Origin: Oligoflexia bacterium
GTDB lineage: Bacteria; Myxococcota_A; UBA796; UBA2385
NCBI GenBank assembly: GCA_013152105.1
Contig: JAADHA010000618.1
Location: 1-6,434, forward strand
Direction: 5' to 3'
DNA: 6,434 nucleotides
In this document: one piece after another, positions 1-6,349 of the stretch
Layout of the letters: each line of letters begins with the position of its first letter
Numbering within the stretch: position 1 is the stretch's first letter
Translations under genes and position numbers: made by a program
Notes under the pieces: generated by a model
What the model was told of the DNA's origin: nothing
The model's database searches: none
Seen by the model: only the letters and a program-made list of their open reading frames with translations

Positions 1-462
1 GCCGTTTCCAAAGAGGAATCCATAGCGGTCCACACCCAGGCCGTCGCGGATCCGCATCAGGTGGCGGGTCGTGGTGGGTTGGGCTTGGCCCTGGGCGTGG
101 CGATGTAGCAGCCGGCGCAGGATGGCGGGTGGCTTGCCGCTCAGGCCGATGCCATGGGCGATGGTGTTCATCGTGCCGCCGCGCAGCAGGGCGATGGCCG
201 GCAGCGGGGTCTCGCCCCAGGTCCGAGCCAAGGCGGACAGGGTGTGGGCCAGGGTGCCGTCCCCGCCGTTGATGCAGACCAGGTCGACGGGGCGGCCCGC
301 ATCGAGGCCAGCGTAGAGGTCGGCGGCCAGCTTGTCGTAGGCGTCCAGGTTGGTCGGTTCCTCGAAGCGGTGGGGCGCGTCGATCTGCTGGCGGAGCGAC
401 GCGACCAGGCGGGGCCAGCGTCGGTTGCGACCGCTCAGTGGATTGTTGACGACGACGATCAT
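1..462 (-). CDS. Diacylglycerol kinase / sphingosine kinase-fold lipid kinase, N-terminal part (cut by left edge)
   Basis: The reading frame opens with ATG at 462-460 and runs off the window after 154 codons, about half of the usual 290-330 residues of bacterial members. The N-terminus reads MIVVVNNPLSGRNRR, matching the first beta strand and N-P-x-S-G turn of the diacylglycerol kinase catalytic (DAGK_cat) family. Residues near 85-91 read NGGDGTL, the family's nucleotide-binding GGDGT signature, and GGTMNTIA follows about 30 residues later, matching the second conserved G-G-T-x-N motif. The family transfers phosphate from ATP to lipid hydroxyls such as diacylglycerol, at the cytoplasmic membrane face; the exact substrate cannot be told from this half. 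The start is chosen because the family begins directly with this strand; no strong Shine-Dalgarno precedes it. It lies 39 bp downstream of the hybrid kinase in the same direction, so co-transcription or translational coupling is likely. Confidence 0.9.
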   Translation of the reverse strand, partial: MIVVVNNPLSGRNRRWPRLVASLRQQIDAPHRFEEPTNLDAYDKLAADLYAGLDAGRPVDLVCINGGDGTLAHTLSALARTWGETPLPAIALLRGGTMNTIAHGIGLSGKPPAILRRLLHRHAQGQAQPTTTRHLMRIRDGLGVDRYGFLFGNG

Positions 463-501
463 CGGATCACCAAGGCGTCTGGAGTGCACACACAGCCCTA
501 C
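463..501 (-). other. 39-bp gap between hybrid kinase and lipid kinase
   Basis: This short spacer joins two co-oriented minus-strand genes. I see no hairpin followed by a T tract and no obvious promoter in it, which supports one transcript covering both genes. Confidence 0.5.
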
Positions 502-3192
502 TCAAGTCGACGTGCTGTCGGGCCCGCCCAGCATCATGCGCACCCGTGCCGCCAACTCGGCCGGGCTGAACGGCTTCTGGATGATCTCGACCCCGGCCTG
601 CAAGAGCCCGTGTCGGACCACGGCTTCGTTGGTGTAGCCGGTCATGTATAGGACCTTCATGCCGGGACGGCGGGGCTGCATCTGCAAGGCCAGCAGGCTG
701 CCGCTCATACGGGGCATCACCAGGTCGGTCAGCAGCAGGTGGATCGTGCCCTTGTAGTTCTCGGACTGCTGGAGAGCTTCGGCCCCATCGGCCGCCTCGA
801 CCACGGTGTAGCCCAGCGTGGTGAGGGTGCGGACAGTGAGGAGCCGCACCGCGCGCTCGTCCTCGGCCACCAGCACCGTCTCGGTCCCCGCCAGATCCTT
901 GGGGATGGCTCGAACGGCCCGCGTGAAGGACGCCTGGGTGGCGCGAGGCAGGTAGACCCGGAAGGCCGAGCCCATGCCGACCTCGCTGTAGGCCCAGATG
1001 AAGCCGTTGGCCTGCTTCACGATGCCGTAGGTGGTGGAGAGGCCCAGGCCCGTGCCTGCCTTGCCCTTGGTCGAGAAGAAGGGCTCGAAGATCCGTTCGC
1101 GGGTCGGGCGGTCCATGCCGCAGCCCGTGTCCGAGATGGCGAGCAGCACGTAGTCTCCGGCTGGGATCATCGCGTCGTGGCTGCAGCCTGCGTGTTTGTC
1201 GAGGGTCACATTGCTGGCCTCGATGGTCAGTTGGCCCCCCTTCGGCATGGCATCGCGCGAGTTCAGCACCAGGTTCATGATGACCTGTTCGATCGCGCCC
1301 TGGTCGACGAAGATCGACCAGAGATCCGGCTGGACGATCGTCGTGCGGTCGATGTCCTCGCCGATGAGACGACCCAGCATCTTGTCCAGCCCGTCGAGGG
1401 TGGTCGAGAGCCGCAGGACTTGGGGGTCGATGGTCTGCTGTCGGGAGAATGCGAGGAGCTGGCGGGTCAGCGCGGCCCCGCGTTCGGCGGCCTGGCTCAC
1501 CTCTTCGAGGTCCTCGCAGACTGGATCGTCGGCTCGCAGTGTCTCGCGGACAAAGCCGGTGAATGCCTGGATCACGGTGAGCAGGTTGTTGAAGTCGTGG
1601 GCGACTCCTCCGGCCAGGCGGCCGACGGTGTCCATTCGCTGCGCCCCCGCGAGCTGTCGTTGCAGGTTCTTCAGCTCGGAGATGTCCTGGATGGTGCCAA
1701 TCAGCTCGATGAGGTCGGTGCCTGGTTGTCGAATCGCCCGGCCGCGATCCAGGAGCCACCGGTATGTCTCGTCGGCGTGTTTCCACCGATACTCGCAGGT
1801 GTAGGTGTCGTGCCGTGCGAGCTGCTGTTCCAGGCCGCTGCCCAGTACGTCGATGTCATGGGGATGGACCCGCGACGTCCAGAAGCCAGCGTCATCGATG
1901 AAGGCATCTGGGCCGAAGCCCGTGATGGGCAATACGTTGTCGGAGATCCATGTCGTGGAGCGCTCGCCGTCGGTCCGACGCGTATACAGGGCGACCGAGG
2001 CCATCTCCAGCAGGGCGGTCTGGCGTTCGGCCGTAGTCTGGAGGGTCTGACGGGTGCGCTCGACTTCAGTGAGGTCGGAGACGGCTGCCACCCACAGATG
2101 GTCTTTCTTCCGAACAAGGGAGCGGCACTGGAGCTTGGCGGGGAAGATGGTGCCGTCCTGCTTCACGCACAGGGCGCGGCTGGGCGGTTGATGCTTGTGG
2201 TGGTTGGGGGTCCGAACGAGGTGTCGGTGGCTGGGCGCCAGCAGGTCTGCCAGGCGCAAGCCGATGACGCCGCGCTCGGGGTAGCCGAAGATGGCGGCGA
2301 ATTGGGGGTTCGCGTCCACGATTGCACCAGCGTCGATAAAGGCGATGCCCTCGATTGTCGCGCTGGCCAGGTCTCGGAAGCGCTTCTCGCTGGTTCGCAG
2401 CGCCGCCCTGCCTTCGACTTGGGTGGTGAGGTCCTCCACTATGGCCAGGGTGCAGGCTTGGCCGGCGTAGGCCACCGGTCGCACAGACATGCGGGCGGGG
2501 TAGCTACCGCCGCCCTTCTTCTTGAAGCGGACCTTTCGTTTCTCGATGATGCCTTGTTCTGCCAGCAGTGAATGAAGCCGCTCTCGGTCCAGGGGGTCGG
2601 CGTAGAGGTCCTGCACGCGCCTTGGTCGCGCGAAGTCCTGTTCCGAGTATCCTCCGGGTGCCAGAAGCGCGTCGTTCAACCAGCGGATCACGCCAGTACT
2701 GTCCGCCAGCCCCACCCCCACCGGGAGCGTCTCCAGGAGAAGGCGCAGCAGGCGCAGCAGGTCTGCCTGGTCGGGCTGGCTGCCCTGGTCGCGGAAGGCA
2801 TCGACTTCGCGTCGCAAGGCCGGTACCAGGCGTGCCAGCTTGGACTTGAGCACGAAGTCCTTGGCGCCAGCTAGCATATCGTCAGCGGTCGCTTGCTCGC
2901 CAATCGGTCCGGAGACGACGATGAGGGGCGTGGGAATCCCGAGTTCGCTCAGCACCTCGAGCGCGCGGACCGCGCTGAAACCCGCCAACTCGTGGGTCGA
3001 GAGGAGAATGTCCCAGGTCTGGGCTGCGAGCTGCTGGCGCAAGGCCGCTTCGGTCCTGACCCGCTCTGAAGTGAAGCAGAGGCCCCGGCGGTCCAGCTCG
3101 GCGACGACCCTGGCCGCGTCCTCGGGGTCGTCTTCGAGCAGCAGGACCCAGAGCCGACGAGGTGGTGCTGGATTGGATGCGGGGTCCGACAA
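502..3192 (-). CDS. Soluble hybrid sensor histidine kinase: REC-PAS-PAS-PAS-DHp-HATPase-REC
   Basis: The product is 896 residues with no signal peptide or membrane segment, so it is a cytosolic two-component hybrid kinase. Domains in order: an N-terminal receiver (about 14-130); three PAS domains (about 147-258, 265-378 and 395-507, the last PAS_3-like, ending IGTIQDISELK); a DHp domain with H-box GGVAHDFNNLL (phosphoacceptor His532); an ATPase domain with N-box around Asn644, DTGCGMD (Asp688), FEPFFSTK and GTGLGLS (713-719); and a C-terminal receiver (about 771-890) with acidic Glu777/Asp778, phosphoacceptor Asp823 in LLLTDLVMPRMSG, Thr851 and Lys873. Expected flow is ATP to His532 to Asp823; no DNA-binding output is present. 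Oddity: the N-terminal receiver has Thr66 where the phosphoacceptor Asp belongs. The start is TTG at 3192-3190 because AAGGAGG sits 5 nt upstream and the receiver begins about 12 residues later. In-frame ATGs at 3411 and 3453 would add 73 or 87 residues without domain homology or a good ribosome site. Confidence 0.93.
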   Translation of the reverse strand: MSDPASNPAPPRRLWVLLLEDDPEDAARVVAELDRRGLCFTSERVRTEAALRQQLAAQTWDILLSTHELAGFSAVRALEVLSELGIPTPLIVVSGPIGEQATADDMLAGAKDFVLKSKLARLVPALRREVDAFRDQGSQPDQADLLRLLRLLLETLPVGVGLADSTGVIRWLNDALLAPGGYSEQDFARPRRVQDLYADPLDRERLHSLLAEQGIIEKRKVRFKKKGGGSYPARMSVRPVAYAGQACTLAIVEDLTTQVEGRAALRTSEKRFRDLASATIEGIAFIDAGAIVDANPQFAAIFGYPERGVIGLRLADLLAPSHRHLVRTPNHHKHQPPSRALCVKQDGTIFPAKLQCRSLVRKKDHLWVAAVSDLTEVERTRQTLQTTAERQTALLEMASVALYTRRTDGERSTTWISDNVLPITGFGPDAFIDDAGFWTSRVHPHDIDVLGSGLEQQLARHDTYTCEYRWKHADETYRWLLDRGRAIRQPGTDLIELIGTIQDISELKNLQRQLAGAQRMDTVGRLAGGVAHDFNNLLTVIQAFTGFVRETLRADDPVCEDLEEVSQAAERGAALTRQLLAFSRQQTIDPQVLRLSTTLDGLDKMLGRLIGEDIDRTTIVQPDLWSIFVDQGAIEQVIMNLVLNSRDAMPKGGQLTIEASNVTLDKHAGCSHDAMIPAGDYVLLAISDTGCGMDRPTRERIFEPFFSTKGKAGTGLGLSTTYGIVKQANGFIWAYSEVGMGSAFRVYLPRATQASFTRAVRAIPKDLAGTETVLVAEDERAVRLLTVRTLTTLGYTVVEAADGAEALQQSENYKGTIHLLLTDLVMPRMSGSLLALQMQPRRPGMKVLYMTGYTNEAVVRHGLLQAGVEIIQKPFSPAELAARVRMMLGGPDSTST

Positions 3193-3197
3193 CTCCG

Positions 3198-3204
3198 CCT
3201 CCTT
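3198..3204 (-). promoter_or_regulatory. Strong Shine-Dalgarno deciding a TTG start
   Basis: On the minus strand AAGGAGG is followed by CGGAG and then TTG at 3192. This near-perfect anti-16S match with 5-nt spacing is the best ribosome site in the window. It is the main reason to start the hybrid kinase at TTG rather than at either upstream in-frame ATG. Confidence 0.75.
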
Positions 3205-3255
3205 GGGCCGGCTGTGTGTGGGAAGCTCCTCTGGATGGTAATGCAAGCGGGCCGG

Positions 3256-3269
3256 ATGACCGAAGTCAT
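3256..3269 (-). promoter_or_regulatory. cUUCGg tetraloop hairpin in the kinase leader
   Basis: In the minus-strand RNA this reads AUGAC-UUCG-GUCAU, a 5-bp stem closed by the canonical C(UUCG)G tetraloop. It lies about 50 nt upstream of the Shine-Dalgarno. It is not followed by a U tract, so it is not an obvious terminator. It could stabilise the 5' leader or be chance. Confidence 0.35.
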
Positions 3270-3390
3270 GGTCCGTCAAGCCTGGCAGCCAGTCGGCGAC
3301 CTGATGCGCGTCTGTGGGGGCGACAACCGAGAACTGGCCGACGGGTCTACGCGGTCCGAGGACTTCCCTGACGGGCCTGGACTGGTGGCG

Positions 3391-3407
3391 CGGACAGTTT
3401 TTGTCCG
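3391..3407. promoter_or_regulatory. Perfect dyad CGGACA-N5-TGTCCG, candidate operator
   Basis: Two perfect 6-bp inverted arms are separated by GTTTT in the divergent spacer, 44 bp upstream of the recQ ATG. The size and spacing fit a dimeric regulator site, but I do not recognise the motif, and one copy of this length can arise by chance. Confidence 0.3.
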
Positions 3408-3451
3408 ACATTTGGGTTGCGCGGGGCGGGTCATCCGCTACAGCGGGTGGC

Positions 3452-5794
3452 ATGACGGTCTCCGCTCCCAGTCTGCAAAAACTCCTGAAAAGTCGGTTTG
3501 GTTTTCCCGCCTTTCGTGATGGGCAACAGGCCGTCGTCGAACACGTGGCCGCCGGCCAGGACGCCATGGTGGTGATGCCCACCGGTGCGGGAAAGTCGCT
3601 GTGCTACCAGCTCCCAGCCCTGGCCCGCGGCGGCACCACCATCGTCGTGTCTCCCTTGCTCGCCCTGATGAAAGACCAGGTGGACAGCCTGGTGGCCAAG
3701 GGCGTCAAGGCCACCTTCATCAACAGCTCGATCACTCCGGGCCAGCGCCGCGAACGGGTCGCCGGCATGCAGCGGGGTGACTTCGAACTGGTCTACGTCG
3801 CGCCTGAACGCTTCTCCTCGCGTTTCATCTCCGACCTGAAGCACACCGATCTGCGCCTGCTGGCCATCGACGAAGCGCACTGCGTGTCCCAGTGGGGGCA
3901 CGACTTCCGTCCCGACTATCTGCGCCTGGGGGCCGTGCGGCGCGACCTGGGCAACCCGCCGACGGTGGCCCTGACGGCCACGGCGACACCCCAGGTCCAA
4001 CAGGACATCCTGCACGTCCTGGGTATGGACCAGGCGCGGCGATTCATTCGTGGTTTCGACCGCCCAAACCTGGATCTTCAGGTGGTTGACTGTGGGCGTG
4101 ACGCCGACAAGCTGAACCAGCTTCCCGGTTTGCTGGCCCACACCCCGGCCCTGGTCTACTGCGCGACCCGCAAGCACGTGGAACGCGTGACGATGGCCCT
4201 GATCGGGGCTGGCATGCAGGCCGCGATGTACCACGCGGGCCTGGACCACCAAGAACGGGAGCGCGTCCAGGACGACTTCATGGCGGGAAGGACCCCCATC
4301 GTCGTGGCAACCAATGCCTTTGGCATGGGCGTGGACAAGGAAGACGTCCGCACCATCGTCCACTACGACATCCCCGGCACGGTCGAAGCCTACTACCAGG
4401 AGATCGGCCGCGCGGGTCGGGACGGCAAGCCCTCTCAGGTCGTGCTCCTCTTCCATGAAAGCGACCGTCGTTTGCAGGAATTCTTCATTCGGACCAGCCA
4501 CCCGCCGGCTGCCTGGGTCCACGCGATCTTCGACCGTATCGTGGCCGAACGCACCAACCCCGCCTGGCTCAGCCTGGACCAGCTCGCCGACGCGCTGCCC
4601 GAAGACGGCAACGCGCGCACCGCGGCAAGCTGTCTCTACCTGCTCCAGCGCGAAGGCTGGATCCGGCGCATCGCCCCTCGAGAACGGGCGGGTCATGTGA
4701 CGCTGCGTACGGACGCACCGGCCAGGGCACCCGGCGGTATCCGCAGCCAGGTTCTGGACCTGTTGCGGGCCGAGCTCGCCGACGATCCCGAATCGCCGGC
4801 CGCCGTTCACGCCGACATTGTGGCATCCCAGCTCGGTCTGGACCGGGACCAGGTCACCGCGGCCATCCGCGGCCTGGAAGAACGGGGCTACCTGGCCTGG
4901 CGGGCGCCTGATCGGGCGGGTGGCATGGAATTGCTGCGCCCCGACCAGACCCTGGACATCGACGAAGACGCCATGCACCGGCGTCGTCGGGTGGAATTCG
5001 ACAAGCTCGAATCGATGCTGGGCTATGCCCGCGCGGGCTGCCGGCGGCGCTACCTGATCCAGCACTTTGGCGAGACGCCGCCTTGGCCTCGCTGCGGTCA
5101 CTGCGATGGCTGTCGCAAGGGCCTTCCACTTCTCGCGGAAGCACAGACCCTGACCAGTGACCAGGAACTGGTGGCGCGCAAGGCGCTCGCCTGCGTGGCC
5201 CGAATGGGCCGACCCTTCAGCGCCAGCATGATCGCCAAAGTCCTGACCGGCGCCCAGGACAAGGCGGTTCGGGCCTTTCGGTTCGACAAGCTCTCCACCT
5301 TCGGGATCCTGCGGGGCTGGACCAGCCGCGCCACAGTGGACCTGTTGGACGCGCTGACCCGGGCCGGTGCCCTGGACCCGGTCTACGTGACGCGAGATAT
5401 CGGCGGCTACAAGCGCGCCTTTACGGAACTGCGCCTGACCCAGGTTGGGGTCGACGTGATGGCGCAGCGGGCCGAAGACTTCGCCATTGTCTTTCCGGTC
5501 AGCACCCGGGCCGCGCGACCTTCGCGTTCGCGCAAGCGGGCGGCGGCACCAACAGTGGTCGGACCGATCAACCCTGACCTGCTGGGCATGCTCAAAGAAG
5601 TGCGGACCCGCCTGGCCCGGGACCACGACGTACCGGCCTATGTCGTCGCGCCCAATCGCACGCTGGAACAGATCGCGGCGGACCGCCCGACCACCCGCCA
5701 AGCCATGTTGGCGGTTCACGGGATGGGCAAGGAACGCTACCGGCGCTATGGCGAAGCGCTGCTCGACATCGTGCGTGGCTACACCGGCTGCTAG
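3452..5794 (+). CDS. recQ: ATP-dependent 3'-5' DNA helicase RecQ with RQC and HRDC domains
   Basis: This 780-residue superfamily 2 helicase unwinds DNA during repair, recombination and fork processing in the cytoplasm. Visible motifs: FRDGQ (21-25, motif 0), MPTGAGKS (42-49, Walker A, Lys48), DEAH (140-143) followed by the RecQ aromatic-rich loop CVSQWGHDFRPDY, ALTATA (motif III), VVATNAFGMGVDKEDVR (motif V) and QEIGRAGRDG (motif VI). Four zinc-ligand cysteines are at 530, 548, 551 and 554. An RQC winged helix follows (about 575-665), then a basic linker (about 684-700), and an HRDC domain (about 707-777). The start is ATG 3452 because RecQ proteins open about 20 residues before FRxxQ; the in-frame ATG at 3314 adds 46 residues unlike RecQ. 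No strong Shine-Dalgarno is visible. Oddity: about 155 extra residues sit between motif VI and the zinc site, making it longer than E. coli RecQ (about 610). It is transcribed divergently from the kinase. Confidence 0.97.
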   Translation: MTVSAPSLQKLLKSRFGFPAFRDGQQAVVEHVAAGQDAMVVMPTGAGKSLCYQLPALARGGTTIVVSPLLALMKDQVDSLVAKGVKATFINSSITPGQRRERVAGMQRGDFELVYVAPERFSSRFISDLKHTDLRLLAIDEAHCVSQWGHDFRPDYLRLGAVRRDLGNPPTVALTATATPQVQQDILHVLGMDQARRFIRGFDRPNLDLQVVDCGRDADKLNQLPGLLAHTPALVYCATRKHVERVTMALIGAGMQAAMYHAGLDHQERERVQDDFMAGRTPIVVATNAFGMGVDKEDVRTIVHYDIPGTVEAYYQEIGRAGRDGKPSQVVLLFHESDRRLQEFFIRTSHPPAAWVHAIFDRIVAERTNPAWLSLDQLADALPEDGNARTAASCLYLLQREGWIRRIAPRERAGHVTLRTDAPARAPGGIRSQVLDLLRAELADDPESPAAVHADIVASQLGLDRDQVTAAIRGLEERGYLAWRAPDRAGGMELLRPDQTLDIDEDAMHRRRRVEFDKLESMLGYARAGCRRRYLIQHFGETPPWPRCGHCDGCRKGLPLLAEAQTLTSDQELVARKALACVARMGRPFSASMIAKVLTGAQDKAVRAFRFDKLSTFGILRGWTSRATVDLLDALTRAGALDPVYVTRDIGGYKRAFTELRLTQVGVDVMAQRAEDFAIVFPVSTRAARPSRSRKRAAAPTVVGPINPDLLGMLKEVRTRLARDHDVPAYVVAPNRTLEQIAADRPTTRQAMLAVHGMGKERYRRYGEALLDIVRGYTGC

Positions 5795-5961
5795 GCTGTC
5801 TGGGGGGCGGTTGTTTTGAGGGGAGGGCGAAGACCTCGTGCGCGCGATGTCCGCACTCGCACGATCTGATGTCGGTCGTTCAAGGTCCAGCTTCGCGGGG
5901 ACATCGTGTGGGTCCAGGCTGACGCGCCGGGGCGAAGCTCGGGCGTACGTCCCAGCGAGTC
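5795..5961. other. Convergent spacer after recQ, rich in inverted repeats
   Basis: No gene is supported in these 167 bp between the recQ stop and the stop of the small minus-strand ORF. The first 35 bp are G-rich on the plus strand, with G runs at 5802-5807, 5820-5823 and 5825-5827 and a TTGTTTT stretch between them. Several inverted repeats follow (5836-5842/5858-5864, 5841-5852/5899-5910, 5889-5896/5932-5939). No classic GC stem with a T tract was found. Confidence 0.5.
5841..5910 (+). terminator. Long-stem hairpin downstream of recQ, possible 3' end structure
   Basis: In the plus-strand RNA, CGCGCGAUGUCC (5841-5852) can pair along 12 positions with GGACAUCGUGUG (5899-5910). Ten pairs are Watson-Crick and two are G:U, across a 46-nt loop. 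The core CGATGTCC/GGACATCG is a perfect 8-bp inverted repeat. It lies 46 nt past the recQ stop. There is no downstream U tract, so intrinsic termination is unproven. It may protect the 3' end, stop readthrough another way, or be chance in GC-rich DNA. Confidence 0.3.
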
Positions 5962-6171
5962 TCAAGCGAAGTAGCACAGGCGCATCACCGGGTACTCGCT
6001 GTGGTCGATGTGGTCCGCGGTCTGTTGGGCCAGCAGCGCGTCGAGCTGGGCGTCGAGGGTCTGTATATCCACGGCGGAGACCACGTCATCACCGATGGCG
6101 GTGGTGCCGTGTGGGTCGCGTCGAAGGAAGGTGAAGCCGACCTCGCCCTGCTCTCCAAACAGGCGCAGCAC
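5962..6171 (-). CDS. Small hypothetical protein, start uncertain, possibly the 3' part of a frameshifted gene
   Basis: I do not recognise this protein. From the GTG at 6171 it has 69 residues, beginning VLRLFGEQGEVGFTFLRR and ending PVMRLCYFA before TGA at 5964-5962. Third positions are strongly G/C and the composition looks like a real soluble protein, with an acidic, Gln/Asp/Leu-rich helical C-terminal half. The frame stays open upstream to 6279, through a proline- and alanine-rich stretch, but has no ATG, GTG or TTG above 6171 and no Shine-Dalgarno before it. This suggests the true N-terminus is in another frame: a GTG at 6320 opens a frame that would join this one after a single-base shift near 6254-6257. 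It converges on recQ. Confidence 0.4.
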   Translation of the reverse strand: MLRLFGEQGEVGFTFLRRDPHGTTAIGDDVVSAVDIQTLDAQLDALLAQQTADHIDHSEYPVMRLCYFA

Positions 6172-6273
6172 GCGGTCGAAGCCATGGGCGGTCAGGCTCG
6201 GTGGGACCGGGGGGCTTGGGGGCAGCGCGATGGCGGCCGCGGCGACGTTTTCGGGGCGAGGCGGTGGACGAGG

Positions 6274-6300
6274 TGTAGTCTACTACTCTGTTGAAACAAC
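6274..6300. promoter_or_regulatory. Two short dyads in an AT-richer patch, candidate operator or promoter
   Basis: Plus-strand GTAG-T-CTAC (6275-6283) lies next to GTTG-AAA-CAAC (6290-6300), in a stretch clearly richer in A/T than the rest of the window. TGTAGTCTACTACT loosely resembles the TAGTA-type dyads bound by BlaI/MecI/CopY-family repressors, but no such regulator is seen here. If the small gene starts at 6320, these bases would be coding instead. Confidence 0.2.
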
Positions 6301-6349
6301 TGGATATCGTGGGTCTTCACAGAAAGATGTGTGCCCGATCGGCTTGGTG

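Larger units (their letters stand above)
3193..3451. promoter_or_regulatory. Divergent intergenic region between hybrid kinase and recQ
   Basis: These 259 bp separate the TTG start of the kinase (minus) from the ATG of recQ (plus), so promoters for both should lie here. I could not assign convincing -35/-10 boxes in either direction; TTGACG on the minus strand has no matching -10 at standard spacing. Visible structure includes a CGGACA/TGTCCG dyad (3391-3407), an ATGAC/GTCAT hairpin with a four-base loop (3256-3269), and CCGC-TACA-GCGG (3435-3446) just before the recQ ATG. If the kinase really starts at 3411 or 3453, most of this region would be coding. Confidence 0.6.

Noticed and set aside
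739..2571. 610-codon open frame on the plus strand
   Set aside because: It is antisense to the hybrid kinase, with low-complexity Gly/Ala/Val-rich translation and no motifs.
2742..2759. Two tandem copies of GGCGCAGCA
   Set aside because: It is coding sequence for a Leu-Leu-Arg repeat in the helix before the first PAS domain; two copies are not a notable repeat array.
3314..3451. Upstream ATG extension of recQ (46 extra residues)
   Set aside because: The extra residues are unlike RecQ N-termini and overlap the divergent promoter region; ATG 3452 gives the usual distance to FRxxQ.
3451..3454. Overlapping divergent ATG codons within CATG
   Set aside because: It would be an elegant back-to-back start, but the kinase start is better explained by TTG 3192 with its Shine-Dalgarno.
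5802..5827. G-rich stretch after recQ as a G-quadruplex
   Set aside because: Only three separated runs of three or more G are present, so the canonical four-tract pattern is not met without splitting the first run.
5872..5890. GTTCAAG resembling a tRNA T-loop
   Set aside because: No matching acceptor, D or anticodon stems surround it.
3431..5977. 848-codon open frame on the minus strand
   Set aside because: It lies antisense to recQ, whose helicase motifs are unambiguous. The translation shows no recognisable domain; long antisense frames are common opposite GC-rich genes.
6001..6294. 97-codon plus-strand frame opposite the small minus-strand ORF
   Set aside because: The two frames share codon register, so G/C bias helps both. 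The minus frame has slightly stronger third-position bias and a more protein-like sequence; the plus frame ends in an Arg/Gly/Trp-rich tail. The choice is not certain.
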